Part shown: positions 47,401-55,708 of the stretch, piece by piece
Numbering within the stretch: position 1 is the stretch's first letter
Layout: each line of letters begins with the position of its first letter
From: an uncultured Cedecea sp.
Lineage (GTDB): Bacteria; Pseudomonadota; Gammaproteobacteria; Enterobacterales; Enterobacteriaceae
Direction: 5' to 3'
Length of the DNA: 64,000 nucleotides
Assembly (NCBI RefSeq): GCF_947498825.1
Contig: NZ_CANMLV010000006.1
Location: forward strand, 173,077-237,076
Program-made: the position numbers and the translations under genes
The notes under the pieces: generated by a model
The model's input: the letters and a program-made list of their open reading frames with translations, nothing else
Databases searched by the model: none
Told to the model about the DNA's origin: nothing

Positions 47401-47880
47401 TTAAAATGACATTTTTCTCTGTTTTTTATTTGATTTTTCAATATCTGATGAAATATGTGAAAGCTGACCAAGGCTAAGCTCAACAGAGCGCTGAAACGCC
47501 AAAGCTGCTTCTGTGCGTTGTTTTACCACCAGAGCAACAATCTCAGCGTCTGTTTTTTCTGAAATAGCTTTCTGGTAGATCATGCGCTCATGCAATGTAT
47601 TAATATTACCGGATGATTTAGCGGCTGTTCTTGCCGTTGAGCCGCTTATCGGATTAAGTTCGTCAATAAAGCTATCTATGAGGGATTGTCTCTTCTTATC
47701 CAGTCTGCGGAGTTCACTATGAGCAGATCTGTATTTATCTACTTCAGCGCCAAAAGGAGTAGCCTCACGAACTTTGCGATAGCCTTCCAGATATTCATCC
47801 ATTGATGGTTGTTGTTTTAGTTTTTCTATAGTTTCAAAATAAGTTAACAAATCGCTGTTATCCAGTTTTATTTTTCTCAT
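47401..47880 (-). CDS. Island protein, unknown (helical)
   Basis: 159 residues from the ATG at 47880 (AAAGGG site). Start MRKIKLDNSDLLTYFETIEKLKQQPSMDEY; a stretch SGSTARTAAKSSGNINTLHERMIYQKAI follows, then a long helix VKQRTEAALAFQRSVELSLGQL. No domain recognised. The upstream region is AT-rich with ATTATATACGTTATAATAT, an imperfect palindrome that may be its promoter-operator. Adjacent to, and in the same direction as, the Rep-like gene. Confidence 0.68.
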   Translation of the reverse strand: MRKIKLDNSDLLTYFETIEKLKQQPSMDEYLEGYRKVREATPFGAEVDKYRSAHSELRRLDKKRQSLIDSFIDELNPISGSTARTAAKSSGNINTLHERMIYQKAISEKTDAEIVALVVKQRTEAALAFQRSVELSLGQLSHISSDIEKSNKKQRKMSF

Positions 47881-48104
47881 AATATGCCCTTTAATTATAT
47901 ACGTTATAATATATTTTAAGGGATAGAGAATAACTGTCAAATTCAGCGGGGATAAATAATGAAGCATTTTATTTTTATCACTTCAAATATGTTGCAATAT
48001 TTTTATTATCCTAAGTAAACTCACTATTATCAGTGTGAATCTTGATTATTCTAACTTTCCCTTATTTCCCTGTTATTGAGTGCTGAATGTTTCTTCAAAC
48101 ATCT

Positions 48105-48674
48105 TCATTTTTTCACCTTTTTATTAATGGCTTTATTAGAGTTTTTACTTGAAAGATAATATGTTTTCATAAATGTTAAACGATCACCATTAAACATATA
48201 GTCTGGATTAATAAAGTAATAGTTCTGAATCATAGTCTCTGCGATAAACTTTTTGTCAGCAAGTTCTTTCATCCCCTTGAAATAGGTTGTTCTTGATATC
48301 TTTACGACATCCTGATCAACAATATCGTATGACATCAAAATAGTATCAGTATCCTTATTATCTCTGATAGCAAGATACAGGATCTTGAAAACTTTTTTAC
48401 CCGATGAAGAAAGCCCTTCGATAGCTGATACTCCATCAACATAAAGTTTCACGAACTGTGTTTTATCTACCTCCATAGCCTGAAAGAAACCACCATTACC
48501 AACTTGCTCTCCCGTATTTTCATTAACTAATGCCAATCGGTCTTTCCCTGTAGTAATACGTCTGACACCTGTTTTTGTATGTAGGTTTGTATCATTAAGA
48601 AATGGGTTTTTTGTATGGCGTGGAAGACCTCTTCTTGATTTCTTTATTTCATTTTGTATATTATTTTCAATCAT
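48105..48674 (-). CDS. Rep-like winged-helix protein (paralogue 1)
   Basis: 189 residues. The pattern VDKTQFVKLYVDGVSAIEGLSSSGKKVFKILYLAIRDN, a helix-turn-helix with ISRTTYFKGMKELADKKFI, and NYYFINPDYMFNGDR resembles RepL/Rep-type plasmid initiators with a winged helix. It is a clear paralogue of the plus-strand protein at 50329 (shared EVDK..F.KLY and YFINP...FNGDR). Basic C-terminus. It reads leftwards from a shared gene-free region that contains iterons. It may be an initiator or a copy-control protein. Confidence 0.7.
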   Translation of the reverse strand: MIENNIQNEIKKSRRGLPRHTKNPFLNDTNLHTKTGVRRITTGKDRLALVNENTGEQVGNGGFFQAMEVDKTQFVKLYVDGVSAIEGLSSSGKKVFKILYLAIRDNKDTDTILMSYDIVDQDVVKISRTTYFKGMKELADKKFIAETMIQNYYFINPDYMFNGDRLTFMKTYYLSSKNSNKAINKKVKK

Positions 48675-48863
48675 GTTATTTACTCCTTTATTATTTTAGT
48701 TATATATCTAAGTAAATACTATATTCTTCATGCAAGTCAATACTTAAAGTTTATATTTTTTAAAATAACTAACACTTGATGTTTTTATTTCTGAAACTTG
48801 TAGTATTACAGCATATGTATAAATAACACTTTACCATTTTTATTTGAGAATACTTATCAACTT

Positions 48864-48906
48864 AAGTACCGGGATTCGGGACTTTAACTCCCGGATGCCG
48901 GTACTT
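48864..48906. repeat. Long hairpin upstream of rep-like paralogue 1
   Basis: AAGTACCGG / CCGGTACTT outer stem with an imperfect inner stem GGGA / TCCC. Could be a terminator, an antisense-RNA structure or part of the origin. Confidence 0.55.
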
Positions 48907-49081
48907 GGTTTTAAGCTATAGCTGGTCTGAGAGCATTTTTCTTCTTCATTATTCAATTAGCGAAGCTGAGAACAGCTATATAGAGGTATTTTAGGAATAT
49001 AGTCTTACCGTTTATTGTATTGTTTATTTTTGTATTTAACCCGTTTTATAATCTGCTGTTATTTTTCTTGATTTTATATTT

Positions 49082-49135
49082 CAGCGAAGTGATTGTTTCA
49101 TACAATCACGAAGCGCTGCTGGTATTATGGGATAT
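49082..49135. repeat. Partial copy (A) of the dispersed palindrome repeat
   Basis: AGTGATTGT-TTCAT-ACAATCAC followed by GAAGCGCTGCTG and GGGATAT; matches the central part of the 140-bp repeats. Confidence 0.7.
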
Positions 49136-49165
49136 TGCGGTTTGTTTTTCCTTTACTTTATTTTC

Positions 49166-49305
49166 GGCTACTGCCGCAATTCTTTATGGATAAATCCATC
49201 ATTAACAGGGGCAAGCCCTGTTTCAGCAATGTGATTGTTTTGGACAATCACGAAGTGCTGCTATTTGGGATATAGTTTTACTATACGTTTAAGAGCAAAT
49301 GCTAT
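49166..49305. repeat. 140-bp repeat, copy B
   Basis: Begins GGCTACTGCCGCAATTCTTT, contains GGATAAATCCATC, the palindrome GTGATTGT-TTTGG-ACAATCAC and GTGCTGCT, and ends AAGAGCAAATGCTAT. Aligns along its whole length with copy C. Confidence 0.85.
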
Positions 49306-49490
49306 GGCCTTGATGATCTCCTAGTTAATATACAGAGAAAGGGCGAAGCCATGAGCGAAAGCTCATAAGAAAAGATCTGTTTTCAATGAGAAGTTTTAAT
49401 TAAGAATAGGGTAAAGCTAGCGCATAAAATCTCTTAAAAACTAAATCGAACATGAATTGATAAGATTAATTATACTCTTATTATATTAGC

Positions 49491-49630
49491 GGCTAATGCC
49501 GCAATTTTTTATGGATAAATCCATCACCAACAGAGATGAACCCCTTTTCCAGCAATATGATTGTTTCGGGAAATCACTTAGTGCTGCTTCTTTAAATATA
49601 GTTTTCCTATATGTTTAAGAGTAAATGCTA
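49491..49630. repeat. 140-bp repeat, copy C
   Basis: Begins GGCTAATGCCGCAATTTTTT and follows copy B at every landmark (GGATAAATCCATC, ATGATTGT..AAATCAC, GTGCTGCTTC, AAGAGTAAATGCTAT) with scattered substitutions, so palindrome pairing is partly lost. Confidence 0.85.
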
Positions 49631-50079
49631 TATTTTATCGAGGTAATTCTATGTTTAAACATAGGATCAATTTTATTATTTTTGGATACAACGATCTGAA
49701 ACAGATCTCTTATCCTTTTTCTATCAACATTGAAACTATCTTATCACGATAAAAATATTGATGTCAGAGTTAGGACGTAGCCGTGCTTATGAAAACAGAC
49801 TTATCGTTTTCGGTAGCACATGAGCGTTAGCTCATAGAGGGGGGGATTTTCAAAAAAAGATGTTAGTGCAATAAAAAGGAAAGCTTCGCAATGAAAATTA
49901 TATTTTTAACTCAAAAATAGCTAATCGTTGCTAAATCTTTAAACCCCATATAGCTACCATGAAAATAGCCCGTTTTCTTTTAATCCTCTTAAGTATTATC
50001 TCTTACTTCTTGCAAAATTAAATTAAGCTAAAATCGGCTTGTAGCCCTTGCGGTATAAGGCTTATGAAGAAAATATGCG

Positions 50080-50163
50080 ACTGACCGTACAGTCAGTGTT
50101 CCTGACTCTGTGGTCAGTATTCCTGACTCCACAGTGAGCTTTCCTGACTCTGTAGTCAGTTTC
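50080..50163 (+). repeat. Four 21-bp iterons
   Basis: CCTGACTC begins at 50101, 50122 and 50143, with a diverged unit (ACTGACCG) at 50080, exact period 21 bp. Each unit carries CTGAC...GTCAG (or GTGAG), an imperfect palindrome. They end 165 bp before the rep-like ATG at 50329, the expected place for Rep binding sites. Confidence 0.8.
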
Positions 50164-50328
50164 TATGTCATTTTTTAGCTTAAAAACGACAGCACTTTAA
50201 ATTATCGTCACTGAAATATTGGCGATTTTTTTAATATTTTTGCAATAAAACATGCAAAAAAACTTGATATCTATTTTGTGCATGGTATTTAATTGACTAT
50301 AAATAAAATAATAAGAGGAAATAATAGG

Positions 50329-51093
50329 ATGAATGAAATAGATATTGATTTGGATTTAGGCTTAAATCCTTTTTGCTTTGATACAGAACTTAAGATTGAA
50401 ACAAGGAAGAAAAATCTAACTGTTTCAAGAGGAACGGAACTTATCGAAAGGAAAGATACCAGTAAAAGTTATTTCGCCAATATCGTACATACACAAGAGG
50501 TCGATAAGGAAGAGTTTATTAAACTCTATACGTCTAAGATAAAAGCATACTTTGACCTCACTAAAACAGCATATAAGGTGTTTTTCATATTTTTACGAAT
50601 ATATCAAGATGCGATTGGAAAAGATCACTTTTATCTGAGTTGTAAAAAAGCAATGTCGCTCGCAGAAAAAATAGATCACTTTGCTTTGTCTGAGTCTATC
50701 TTTTACCGAGGGGTAAAAGAACTTATAGAGAAACGTATTATTGCTAAGACTAATGAAAAAAACTGGTATTTCATAAACCCAGCTATTGTCTTCAATGGTG
50801 ATCGTGCTCGCTTTGTTTCAGAGATTGTAAAAAAGAAAGAAGTAATAGAAGAACAACCCGAAAGTATAACCTGCACTGACCAAAGTAATAAAAATATTAA
50901 AGAAGAGGATAGATCAATTGAGTCAGTCATAGACAGTGTAAATAACCAAAAAGACATAGATTTGTTAATCGCAAGATTACAGGCTAAAAAGCCCCAAAGA
51001 TCGATGATAAATAAAAACATGGAAGGATGTATAGCCGCTGATATAGCAACTCTATTACCGCCAGAAGAGCCGTTAGATTGGGATAATATATAA
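50329..51093 (+). CDS. Rep-like initiator protein (paralogue 2)
   Basis: 254 residues from the ATG at 50329, with an AGAGGAAAT site. Residues ~55-165 hold the same winged-helix region as the protein at 48105: QEVDKEEFIKLYTSKIKAYF, AYKVFFIFLRIYQDA, a helix-turn-helix ending SESIFYRGVKELIEKRII and WYFINPAIVFNGDRARF. The acidic C-terminal extension (~170-254) is specific to this copy. Located directly after the iterons, so this is the likely replication initiator of the element, whether as a former plasmid or as an excised circle. Confidence 0.75.
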   Translation: MNEIDIDLDLGLNPFCFDTELKIETRKKNLTVSRGTELIERKDTSKSYFANIVHTQEVDKEEFIKLYTSKIKAYFDLTKTAYKVFFIFLRIYQDAIGKDHFYLSCKKAMSLAEKIDHFALSESIFYRGVKELIEKRIIAKTNEKNWYFINPAIVFNGDRARFVSEIVKKKEVIEEQPESITCTDQSNKNIKEEDRSIESVIDSVNNQKDIDLLIARLQAKKPQRSMINKNMEGCIAADIATLLPPEEPLDWDNI

Positions 51094-51255
51094 AGGTATC
51101 TACAAGGATGATGTGTCGTGATTAATCAAATAAGATGAGTGAGAATACTTCATATATGAATATTGTATGAGGTGTTATTCATATAACCTAAGTTAAATTT
51201 GATTTTTCTAAAACAAATATGGCATTAAAAATAAAACAAAAAGGAAAATCAAAAA

Positions 51256-51498
51256 ATGAATAATATTAAAATCATTACGCTCTTTAACGCCAATCAACAC
51301 ATACCGTTTATGACCTGTATAGTTAAAGATGTTGAAGAGAATGAGCACGGGATAAAACTCACTCTCGAAAATGACAATAACATTTTTATCAAAGACTATG
51401 ATTCATTCGTTCTATCTGAATCAGCAGATGATTATGATAAGGCACGAATGATTAATGTATATAGGAGGCTAATATGTTTTTTCTCGAAAAACTATTAA
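51256..51498 (+). CDS. Small island protein, unknown
   Basis: 80 residues with an AAAAGGAAAA site. Alternating strands FMTCIVKDVEENEHGIKLTLENDNNIFIKDYDSF suggest a small beta-rich fold (SH3/PilZ-like size), but no family is recognised. Its end overlaps a micro-ORF with a perfect Shine-Dalgarno sequence (51474). Confidence 0.65.
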   Translation: MNNIKIITLFNANQHIPFMTCIVKDVEENEHGIKLTLENDNNIFIKDYDSFVLSESADDYDKARMINVYRRLICFFSKNY

Positions 51499-51506
51499 GT
51501 GTTTAG
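51474..51506 (+). CDS. 10-codon ORF with perfect Shine-Dalgarno (leader or gene remnant)
   Basis: AGGAGG at 51463-51468, 5 bp before ATG; encodes MFFLEKLLSV then TAG. The site is too good for chance in such AT-rich DNA, so this may be the 5' stump of a deleted downstream gene or a leader peptide. Confidence 0.35.
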   Translation: MFFLEKLLSV

Positions 51507-51775
51507 CATAAAATCTGGAGTGTAAGTGCCTATCTAGTTGATGAATCATATGAGCATGGGGGGGGATCTGGTCAGTACCTATCTGATAAATTTTAGGAGC
51601 TGTAAGTTCAAGTGTTAGATTGAGGGGGAGCACTTTATGATATATTATATCAAGTTTTTGAAAAAAGTTAAGATTTTTGCAGTATTTAATTGACCTAGAT
51701 AGTAGTTATTTAATGATTAAAGAAATTCAACTGCTATCTTCATATAAAATATAGCATAAATAAGGAGTGTCAAAA
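51507..51775. other. Spacer upstream of the DUF2971-like gene
   Basis: About 270 bp, AT-rich apart from G-runs at 51558 and 51622. No gene; presumably carries the promoter of the next gene. Confidence 0.4.
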
Positions 51776-52408
51776 TTGGAAAATAATAAATTGCGGAGAT
51801 ACACAAATCTACCTTCTTTGTTATGCATGCTAACAACTAAAGAAATTACATTGCTGGATCCAAAATCATGGGATGACAAAAACGATTCTTATTTTTTAGA
51901 TATATATACAAATAAAAGAAAACTAGCGAAAACTCTTGCACTTTGCATGACCAAAAAAAATGAAACATATCACCACTGGAGTGTTTTTACTCAAAAAGAT
52001 AGTGGTGTTTGTATCGTATTCGACTTCAATAAATTTAAAGCACATCTTGATGAACAGGAAAATATAATTCATGGACATGTAAGCTATATGACACTAAAAC
52101 AAATCAGAAGAACTCAAACTATCAATATTGATAAACTACCATTTTTGAAACGTCATGCTTTTACGGATGAATCTGAGTATCGTTTAATTTACCCCTCATC
52201 GGAGGATATAGTTTATAAAAAAATTCCATTGCCAATTAATGCGATCAGCAGAATATCAGTTAGTCCTTGGATGCCAAAACCATTCTTCGAAGTAATTAGA
52301 AAAACGGTCAATAATATAAGTGGTTGTAAAAATATAAGGGTTAGTAGTTCTTCACTTATTGATAATACTACTTGGAAAGAATTTGGAGATAATATTAAAA
52401 TATCATAA
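51776..52408 (+). CDS. DUF2971-like protein
   Basis: 210 residues from a TTG at 51776: AAGGAG (51762-51767) is 8 bp from this TTG but touches the alternative GTG at 51767, so TTG is preferred. The pattern LRRYTNLPSLLCMLTTKEITLLDPKSWDDKND at the N-terminus, HWSVFTQKDSGVCIVFD near 70, and LPFLKRHAFTDESEYRLIY near 125 is characteristic of DUF2971, whose members often occur in islands and defence regions. Function unknown. A bidirectional hairpin terminator follows. Confidence 0.78.
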   Translation: MENNKLRRYTNLPSLLCMLTTKEITLLDPKSWDDKNDSYFLDIYTNKRKLAKTLALCMTKKNETYHHWSVFTQKDSGVCIVFDFNKFKAHLDEQENIIHGHVSYMTLKQIRRTQTINIDKLPFLKRHAFTDESEYRLIYPSSEDIVYKKIPLPINAISRISVSPWMPKPFFEVIRKTVNNISGCKNIRVSSSSLIDNTTWKEFGDNIKIS

Positions 52409-52449
52409 AGTAGAGTGAATTTTTTGACTCATGTGTTTTTACTAATAAT

Positions 52450-52483
52450 AATATCAGGATCTAAAAATTTAGAACCTGATATT
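52450..52483. terminator. Bidirectional terminator
   Basis: AATATCAGG / CCTGATATT with a 16-nt loop that contains its own CTAAA/TTTAG pairing; lies between convergent genes. Confidence 0.75.
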
Positions 52484-52500
52484 GCAGTATATATACTATT

Positions 52501-52878
52501 TTAATCCAGCAGCCCTTTGGAAACCTTACTCGCTGTCTGACTGAAATTATAACGATCCACAACATCCCCTTTAAACCAAATCTCAAGAGAATTCATATGG
52601 GCTGTGCTACTGTTCTTTAGCAAAGCCAGACCGGGAATGTAGTTAGATAGCTGAGTTTCTCCTGACATACTGGAGTAAGACCACATTTCCTGACCATCAT
52701 TACTTGCCCGTGTCTGTGGCTCACCAAATGCAGCTAAGATTTCCTGCTGTGTTGTTTTCCCTTTAACGATTTTACTTTTTACGGTTTGTTGGGATTCGTC
52801 TTTCAGGGATTTGTTGCCATAGGTAGTGCAGGCAGTAAGAGGAAGGACAACCAGTGCCACGATAAACAGCTTTTTCAT
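52501..52878 (-). CDS. BamE/SmpA-like lipoprotein
   Basis: 125 residues. Signal peptide MKKLFIVALVVLPLTAC with lipobox LTAC, then a small domain with KIVKGKTTQQEILAAFGEPQTRA and EMWSY, the pattern of the SmpA/OmlA (BamE) fold, and LEIWFKGDVVDRYNFSQ. Small lipoproteins of this kind are carried by many islands and plasmids; a role at the outer membrane is likely but unproven. The ATG follows a TATGGAGTT site. Less AT-rich than flanking genes. Confidence 0.85.
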   Translation of the reverse strand: MKKLFIVALVVLPLTACTTYGNKSLKDESQQTVKSKIVKGKTTQQEILAAFGEPQTRASNDGQEMWSYSSMSGETQLSNYIPGLALLKNSSTAHMNSLEIWFKGDVVDRYNFSQTASKVSKGLLD

Positions 52879-53346
52879 GCTAACTCCATAGAAGGTGATA
52901 AACGCAATAAAAGTGAGAAGGGACTTGAACCAGCTTTGCTTCTCACTACCAATAAATGCTGCTAATCAGTGGTAAGAAACCCGCGCTAAAGCCCATACGA
53001 TTTTGCTGTTTACTCTATCCAGTAACACTTCATGCATCAACCAATTGATCGATAAAATAGATCGATAACCTGAGTTCGATAGTCAATAACTATTAATAAT
53101 GCGATTTTGATCGGTATTTAATTACTTCAATCGATCGATTTATTATTATTGATAGGTGTTAACTATCATTATTCTGATTTTGATCGGTACAAACGATATG
53201 ACGAATGTAAAAAATAATTGAATGCTATCAATTAGTTAATTAGAGGGGTTAGCTATGCGATACCTGTTTTTGAACAAGATAAAACAGGCTCATACGCTGA
53301 CTGACCAAACGAAAAGACAGCATTTCTATTATCAGGATGGGCTAAT
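52879..53346. promoter_or_regulatory. Divergent control region with GATC-rich direct repeats
   Basis: 470 bp between two divergent lipoprotein genes. GATCGATAA occurs at 53047 and 53060; GATTTTGATCGGTA occurs at 53103 and 53176 (73 bp apart); TCGATCGAT is at 53131. All contain GATC (Dam sites). The set looks like operators for one regulator. Confidence 0.5.
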
Positions 53347-53901
53347 ATGAAGAAAATTTTACTGGTTGCTTGCACAGCTCTGGTTCTTGCTGGATGTGGT
53401 GAGAAGGGTGATTTTGAGAAAGCGATTAATGCAAGACTCTCAACATCTGAGCTTTGTTACTCACTACAGGACAATGACTTTGCTTTTAACAAAGGCTTCC
53501 CGGTCAAGGTTAATAACGGCTACCGTTCTTCTGGATACAACGCCAGTGATGAGATTTTAAATGGCTTAGCTGAACAGGGACTTATTACTGTTTCACAGGA
53601 GCCTAACGGCTTTGGTAGCATGACTGTTTTAGAAGTCACAGACAAAGGCGAAGAGGTTGATTTTTGGAACCGTGAGAAAGGTGCCTGTGTTGGTCACCGT
53701 GCTGTTGCTGAGATAAAAAGCTGGACTGAGCCAAGTGACCGTAATGGTGTTAAAGTGACGCAAGTTACTTTTACATGGAAACTGACAGGTGTTCCAAGCT
53801 GGGTAGATAAGGATGCTTTCTCTGGTGTGAAGGGTATGAATGAACCAGTAGAAACGAAAATTGTTCTGGTTAAGACCAGTGATGGGTGGAAAGCTAACTA
53901 A
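53347..53901 (+). CDS. Lipoprotein of unknown function
   Basis: 184 residues. Signal peptide MKKILLVACTALVLAGC with lipobox LAGC. The mature part contains a helical SDEILNGLAEQGLITV segment that resembles a small winged-helix-like turn and a beta-rich C-terminal half (GVKVTQVTFTWKLTGVPSW). I do not recognise the family. The start has no strong ribosome site. Higher GC than most island genes. Followed by a clear terminator at 54100. Confidence 0.75.
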   Translation: MKKILLVACTALVLAGCGEKGDFEKAINARLSTSELCYSLQDNDFAFNKGFPVKVNNGYRSSGYNASDEILNGLAEQGLITVSQEPNGFGSMTVLEVTDKGEEVDFWNREKGACVGHRAVAEIKSWTEPSDRNGVKVTQVTFTWKLTGVPSWVDKDAFSGVKGMNEPVETKIVLVKTSDGWKAN

Positions 53902-54099
53902 GAGGCTAATATAAAAGCCAAATCATTAGATTCCCTTTCTGTCTGAAAAAGCCAGTGCGGTGTCCACGTATGTACTGGCTGTATGGCTGGGGCTACTATC
54001 AGTTTGCCGATTATTGGCATTGTCGGGTTTTTCGCTGGGAAGGTGACTTTCTCTGATAATGTCGTATTCAGACGAAGGATGTAATCTGTCTTAATACAG

Positions 54100-54135
54100 A
54101 AAACCATACCTTGATGAATCAAAGTATGGTTTTTT
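54100..54135 (+). terminator. Terminator
   Basis: AAAACCATAC..TTGAT / ATCAA..GTATGGTTTT with a 2-nt apical gap and a TTTTTT run on the plus strand; about 200 bp downstream of the lipoprotein gene. Confidence 0.8.
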
Positions 54136-54186
54136 GTATATGTAAGGGGGAGAAGAAAATCCGTAATCGATATTGAACTGACACTT

Positions 54187-54383
54187 GGCTTTGTTGAATA
54201 ATTTAACATTATGATATACAAGAATATTTTTATTCGTATTCCGATTTTTTAGGTCTGTCATGATTTTTCTTTGTTCTAGCTTATTGATTTCTCGTTATCG
54301 CACAAACGTTTTTTTTCTTTTCCTGAAAAATTGTTCAGGCAAAAAATCATATAAAACAATGGGTTTAATTATTCAACAAAGCC
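54187..54383. mobile_element. 197-bp MITE with IS903-like ends and 9-bp target duplication
   Basis: Terminal inverted repeats GGCTTTGTTGAATAATT (17 bp exact, extendable to 21 with one mismatch) at both ends, the ends of IS903-type IS5-family elements as I recall them. Flanked by the direct repeat CTGACACTT (54178-54186 and 54384-54392), 9 bp as expected. No transposase inside; a CCTGAA/TTCAGG hairpin is internal. Confidence 0.88.
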
Positions 54384-54396
54384 CTGACACTTTTGC

Positions 54397-54561
54397 AATT
54401 TAGGACCACGTTTACCTGATAGGCACGCTTCGTGCCAGAAACGGACATTAGTGCTTTACATCATGTGTTGGGCCTGCTGGGCTTCGGTTCACTCGCGCCA
54501 TGTACCTGCTTCCGTGTTCTCGGAGCGAACGATTTGATAGACTTTGGGGCCGTCCTAAATT
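54397..54561. repeat. 165-bp GC-rich segment bounded by 10-bp inverted repeats
   Basis: AATTTAGGAC at the left and GTCCTAAATT at the right frame a block of clearly higher GC than the surrounding island, with an internal GGCACG-CTT-CGTGCC hairpin. No reading frame. Probably another small non-autonomous element or the remains of one. Confidence 0.55.
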
Positions 54562-54622
54562 AGATTGTTAAGAAAAATTAGTAGTGATTCGTGTCATCTC
54601 CACCAGAAGGATGGACTTATCA

Positions 54623-55708
54623 ATGGAACGCAATATTTTGGGTCATGCTCAAAGAGAAAAATCAGGGGCAACCACATTTGGTAAATATGATTTCCAATAT
54701 CATTGGGCTTTATGCAGAATAATTGAAAAGCATAAATCTAATTCTGACTATGCATTATTAATTGAATATCATGAGGATGTTGTTATAGCAGACTCGATGT
54801 ATGGAAGTGCAGCGAAATTTGAATTTTTCCAAGTAAAGAACACTAGAAGACCTTTTACTTCTGACGCCTTAACTAAACGAGAACAAGGTGCTAAGGGGGC
54901 GAAGATTTCTATTCTAGGTAAGCTATTAAGCTCATGCATAAACACTGATTATGAAACACGCATTACGGAAATAGGCCTTGTGTCCTCAAGCGGTTTCTTA
55001 TTTGATCAAAAAGATAATAATCTAAAGCTAGATATTATAACTTCAGGTGATCTTAGCATAGATTGCCTATCTGGGTTAACTGGAAAATTAAAATCTGAGC
55101 TTGGGATAGATATCCTGCCAGAGAACCTAAAGTTTATTGTACCCAAAATAAAGCTAGAGAATCAAAAAGAGTTTGTTATTGCTAGATTTGCTGAATTAGT
55201 AAATGAAATATTTCCCAATAGTCATAGTAATGCCGTAAATATTTATAGGGCAATCATCGATGAGATTCATCGCAAGGGACAGAACACTTACGACTTTACT
55301 GTTTGGGAGAAAATGATAGAGGATAAGTCTCTCACTTCCCATAAGGTAAAGGATGTCATAGCCGTTAACACAACAAGTCCAAAAATTGAAGACTTTGAGA
55401 GGGATTTTGAGTATTTAGCTAAAAGCGATATGAAATGGGGCACCTTAACTTATCGAAGAATTAATAAAAAAATAAAACAACTTTTCTTACGTCGAGTAGG
55501 GTACGCTTCAGCTTTTGATATGAATATAATGAGAATTGCTCAGCAGGCGCTCAGTAGCGTTCCAGAAGAAGATTTTACAGAAACCAGAGATTACATTGAG
55601 TCAGTTATTGTAAAAGCTAAAGAATTGAATATTGAAGCTCAAATCCCAGAAGATGACGATATACTTTGCGAGATAATTTATTGTTTTTTAAAGGTGATGC
55701 ATGAATAA
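54623..55708 (+). CDS. DUF4297-type nuclease (Cap4/LmuA-like effector)
   Basis: 361 residues from the ATG at 54623 (AGAAGGA site 11 bp upstream; 54611 and a GTG at 54584 are alternatives). N-terminal REKSGATTFGKYDFQYHWAL, then IEYHEDVVIADS and FEFFQVKN match the DUF4297 PD-(D/E)xK nuclease, with D and QxK as catalytic residues. The C-terminal ~200 residues form a separate helical domain, probably for partner binding. Followed by an SMC-like ATPase gene; DUF4297 nucleases are effectors in Lamassu, CBASS (Cap4) and ABC-three-component defence systems. Confidence 0.82.
   Translation: MERNILGHAQREKSGATTFGKYDFQYHWALCRIIEKHKSNSDYALLIEYHEDVVIADSMYGSAAKFEFFQVKNTRRPFTSDALTKREQGAKGAKISILGKLLSSCINTDYETRITEIGLVSSSGFLFDQKDNNLKLDIITSGDLSIDCLSGLTGKLKSELGIDILPENLKFIVPKIKLENQKEFVIARFAELVNEIFPNSHSNAVNIYRAIIDEIHRKGQNTYDFTVWEKMIEDKSLTSHKVKDVIAVNTTSPKIEDFERDFEYLAKSDMKWGTLTYRRINKKIKQLFLRRVGYASAFDMNIMRIAQQALSSVPEEDFTETRDYIESVIVKAKELNIEAQIPEDDDILCEIIYCFLKVMHE

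Larger units (their letters stand above)
48675..50328. other. Gene-free region between divergent rep-like genes: candidate replication origin
   Basis: About 1.65 kb without a supported gene. It holds a large hairpin (48864-48906), two 140-bp repeats, palindromes ATGAGC-GAAA-GCTCAT (49351) and ATGAGC-GTTA-GCTCAT (49820), and four 21-bp iterons just before the plus-strand rep gene. AT-rich throughout. This organisation is that of an iteron plasmid origin (inference). Confidence 0.65.

Noticed and set aside
50080..50163. CRISPR-like short repeats
   Set aside because: Directly adjacent 21-bp units with internal palindromes upstream of a rep-like gene fit iterons; there are no unique spacers and no cas genes.
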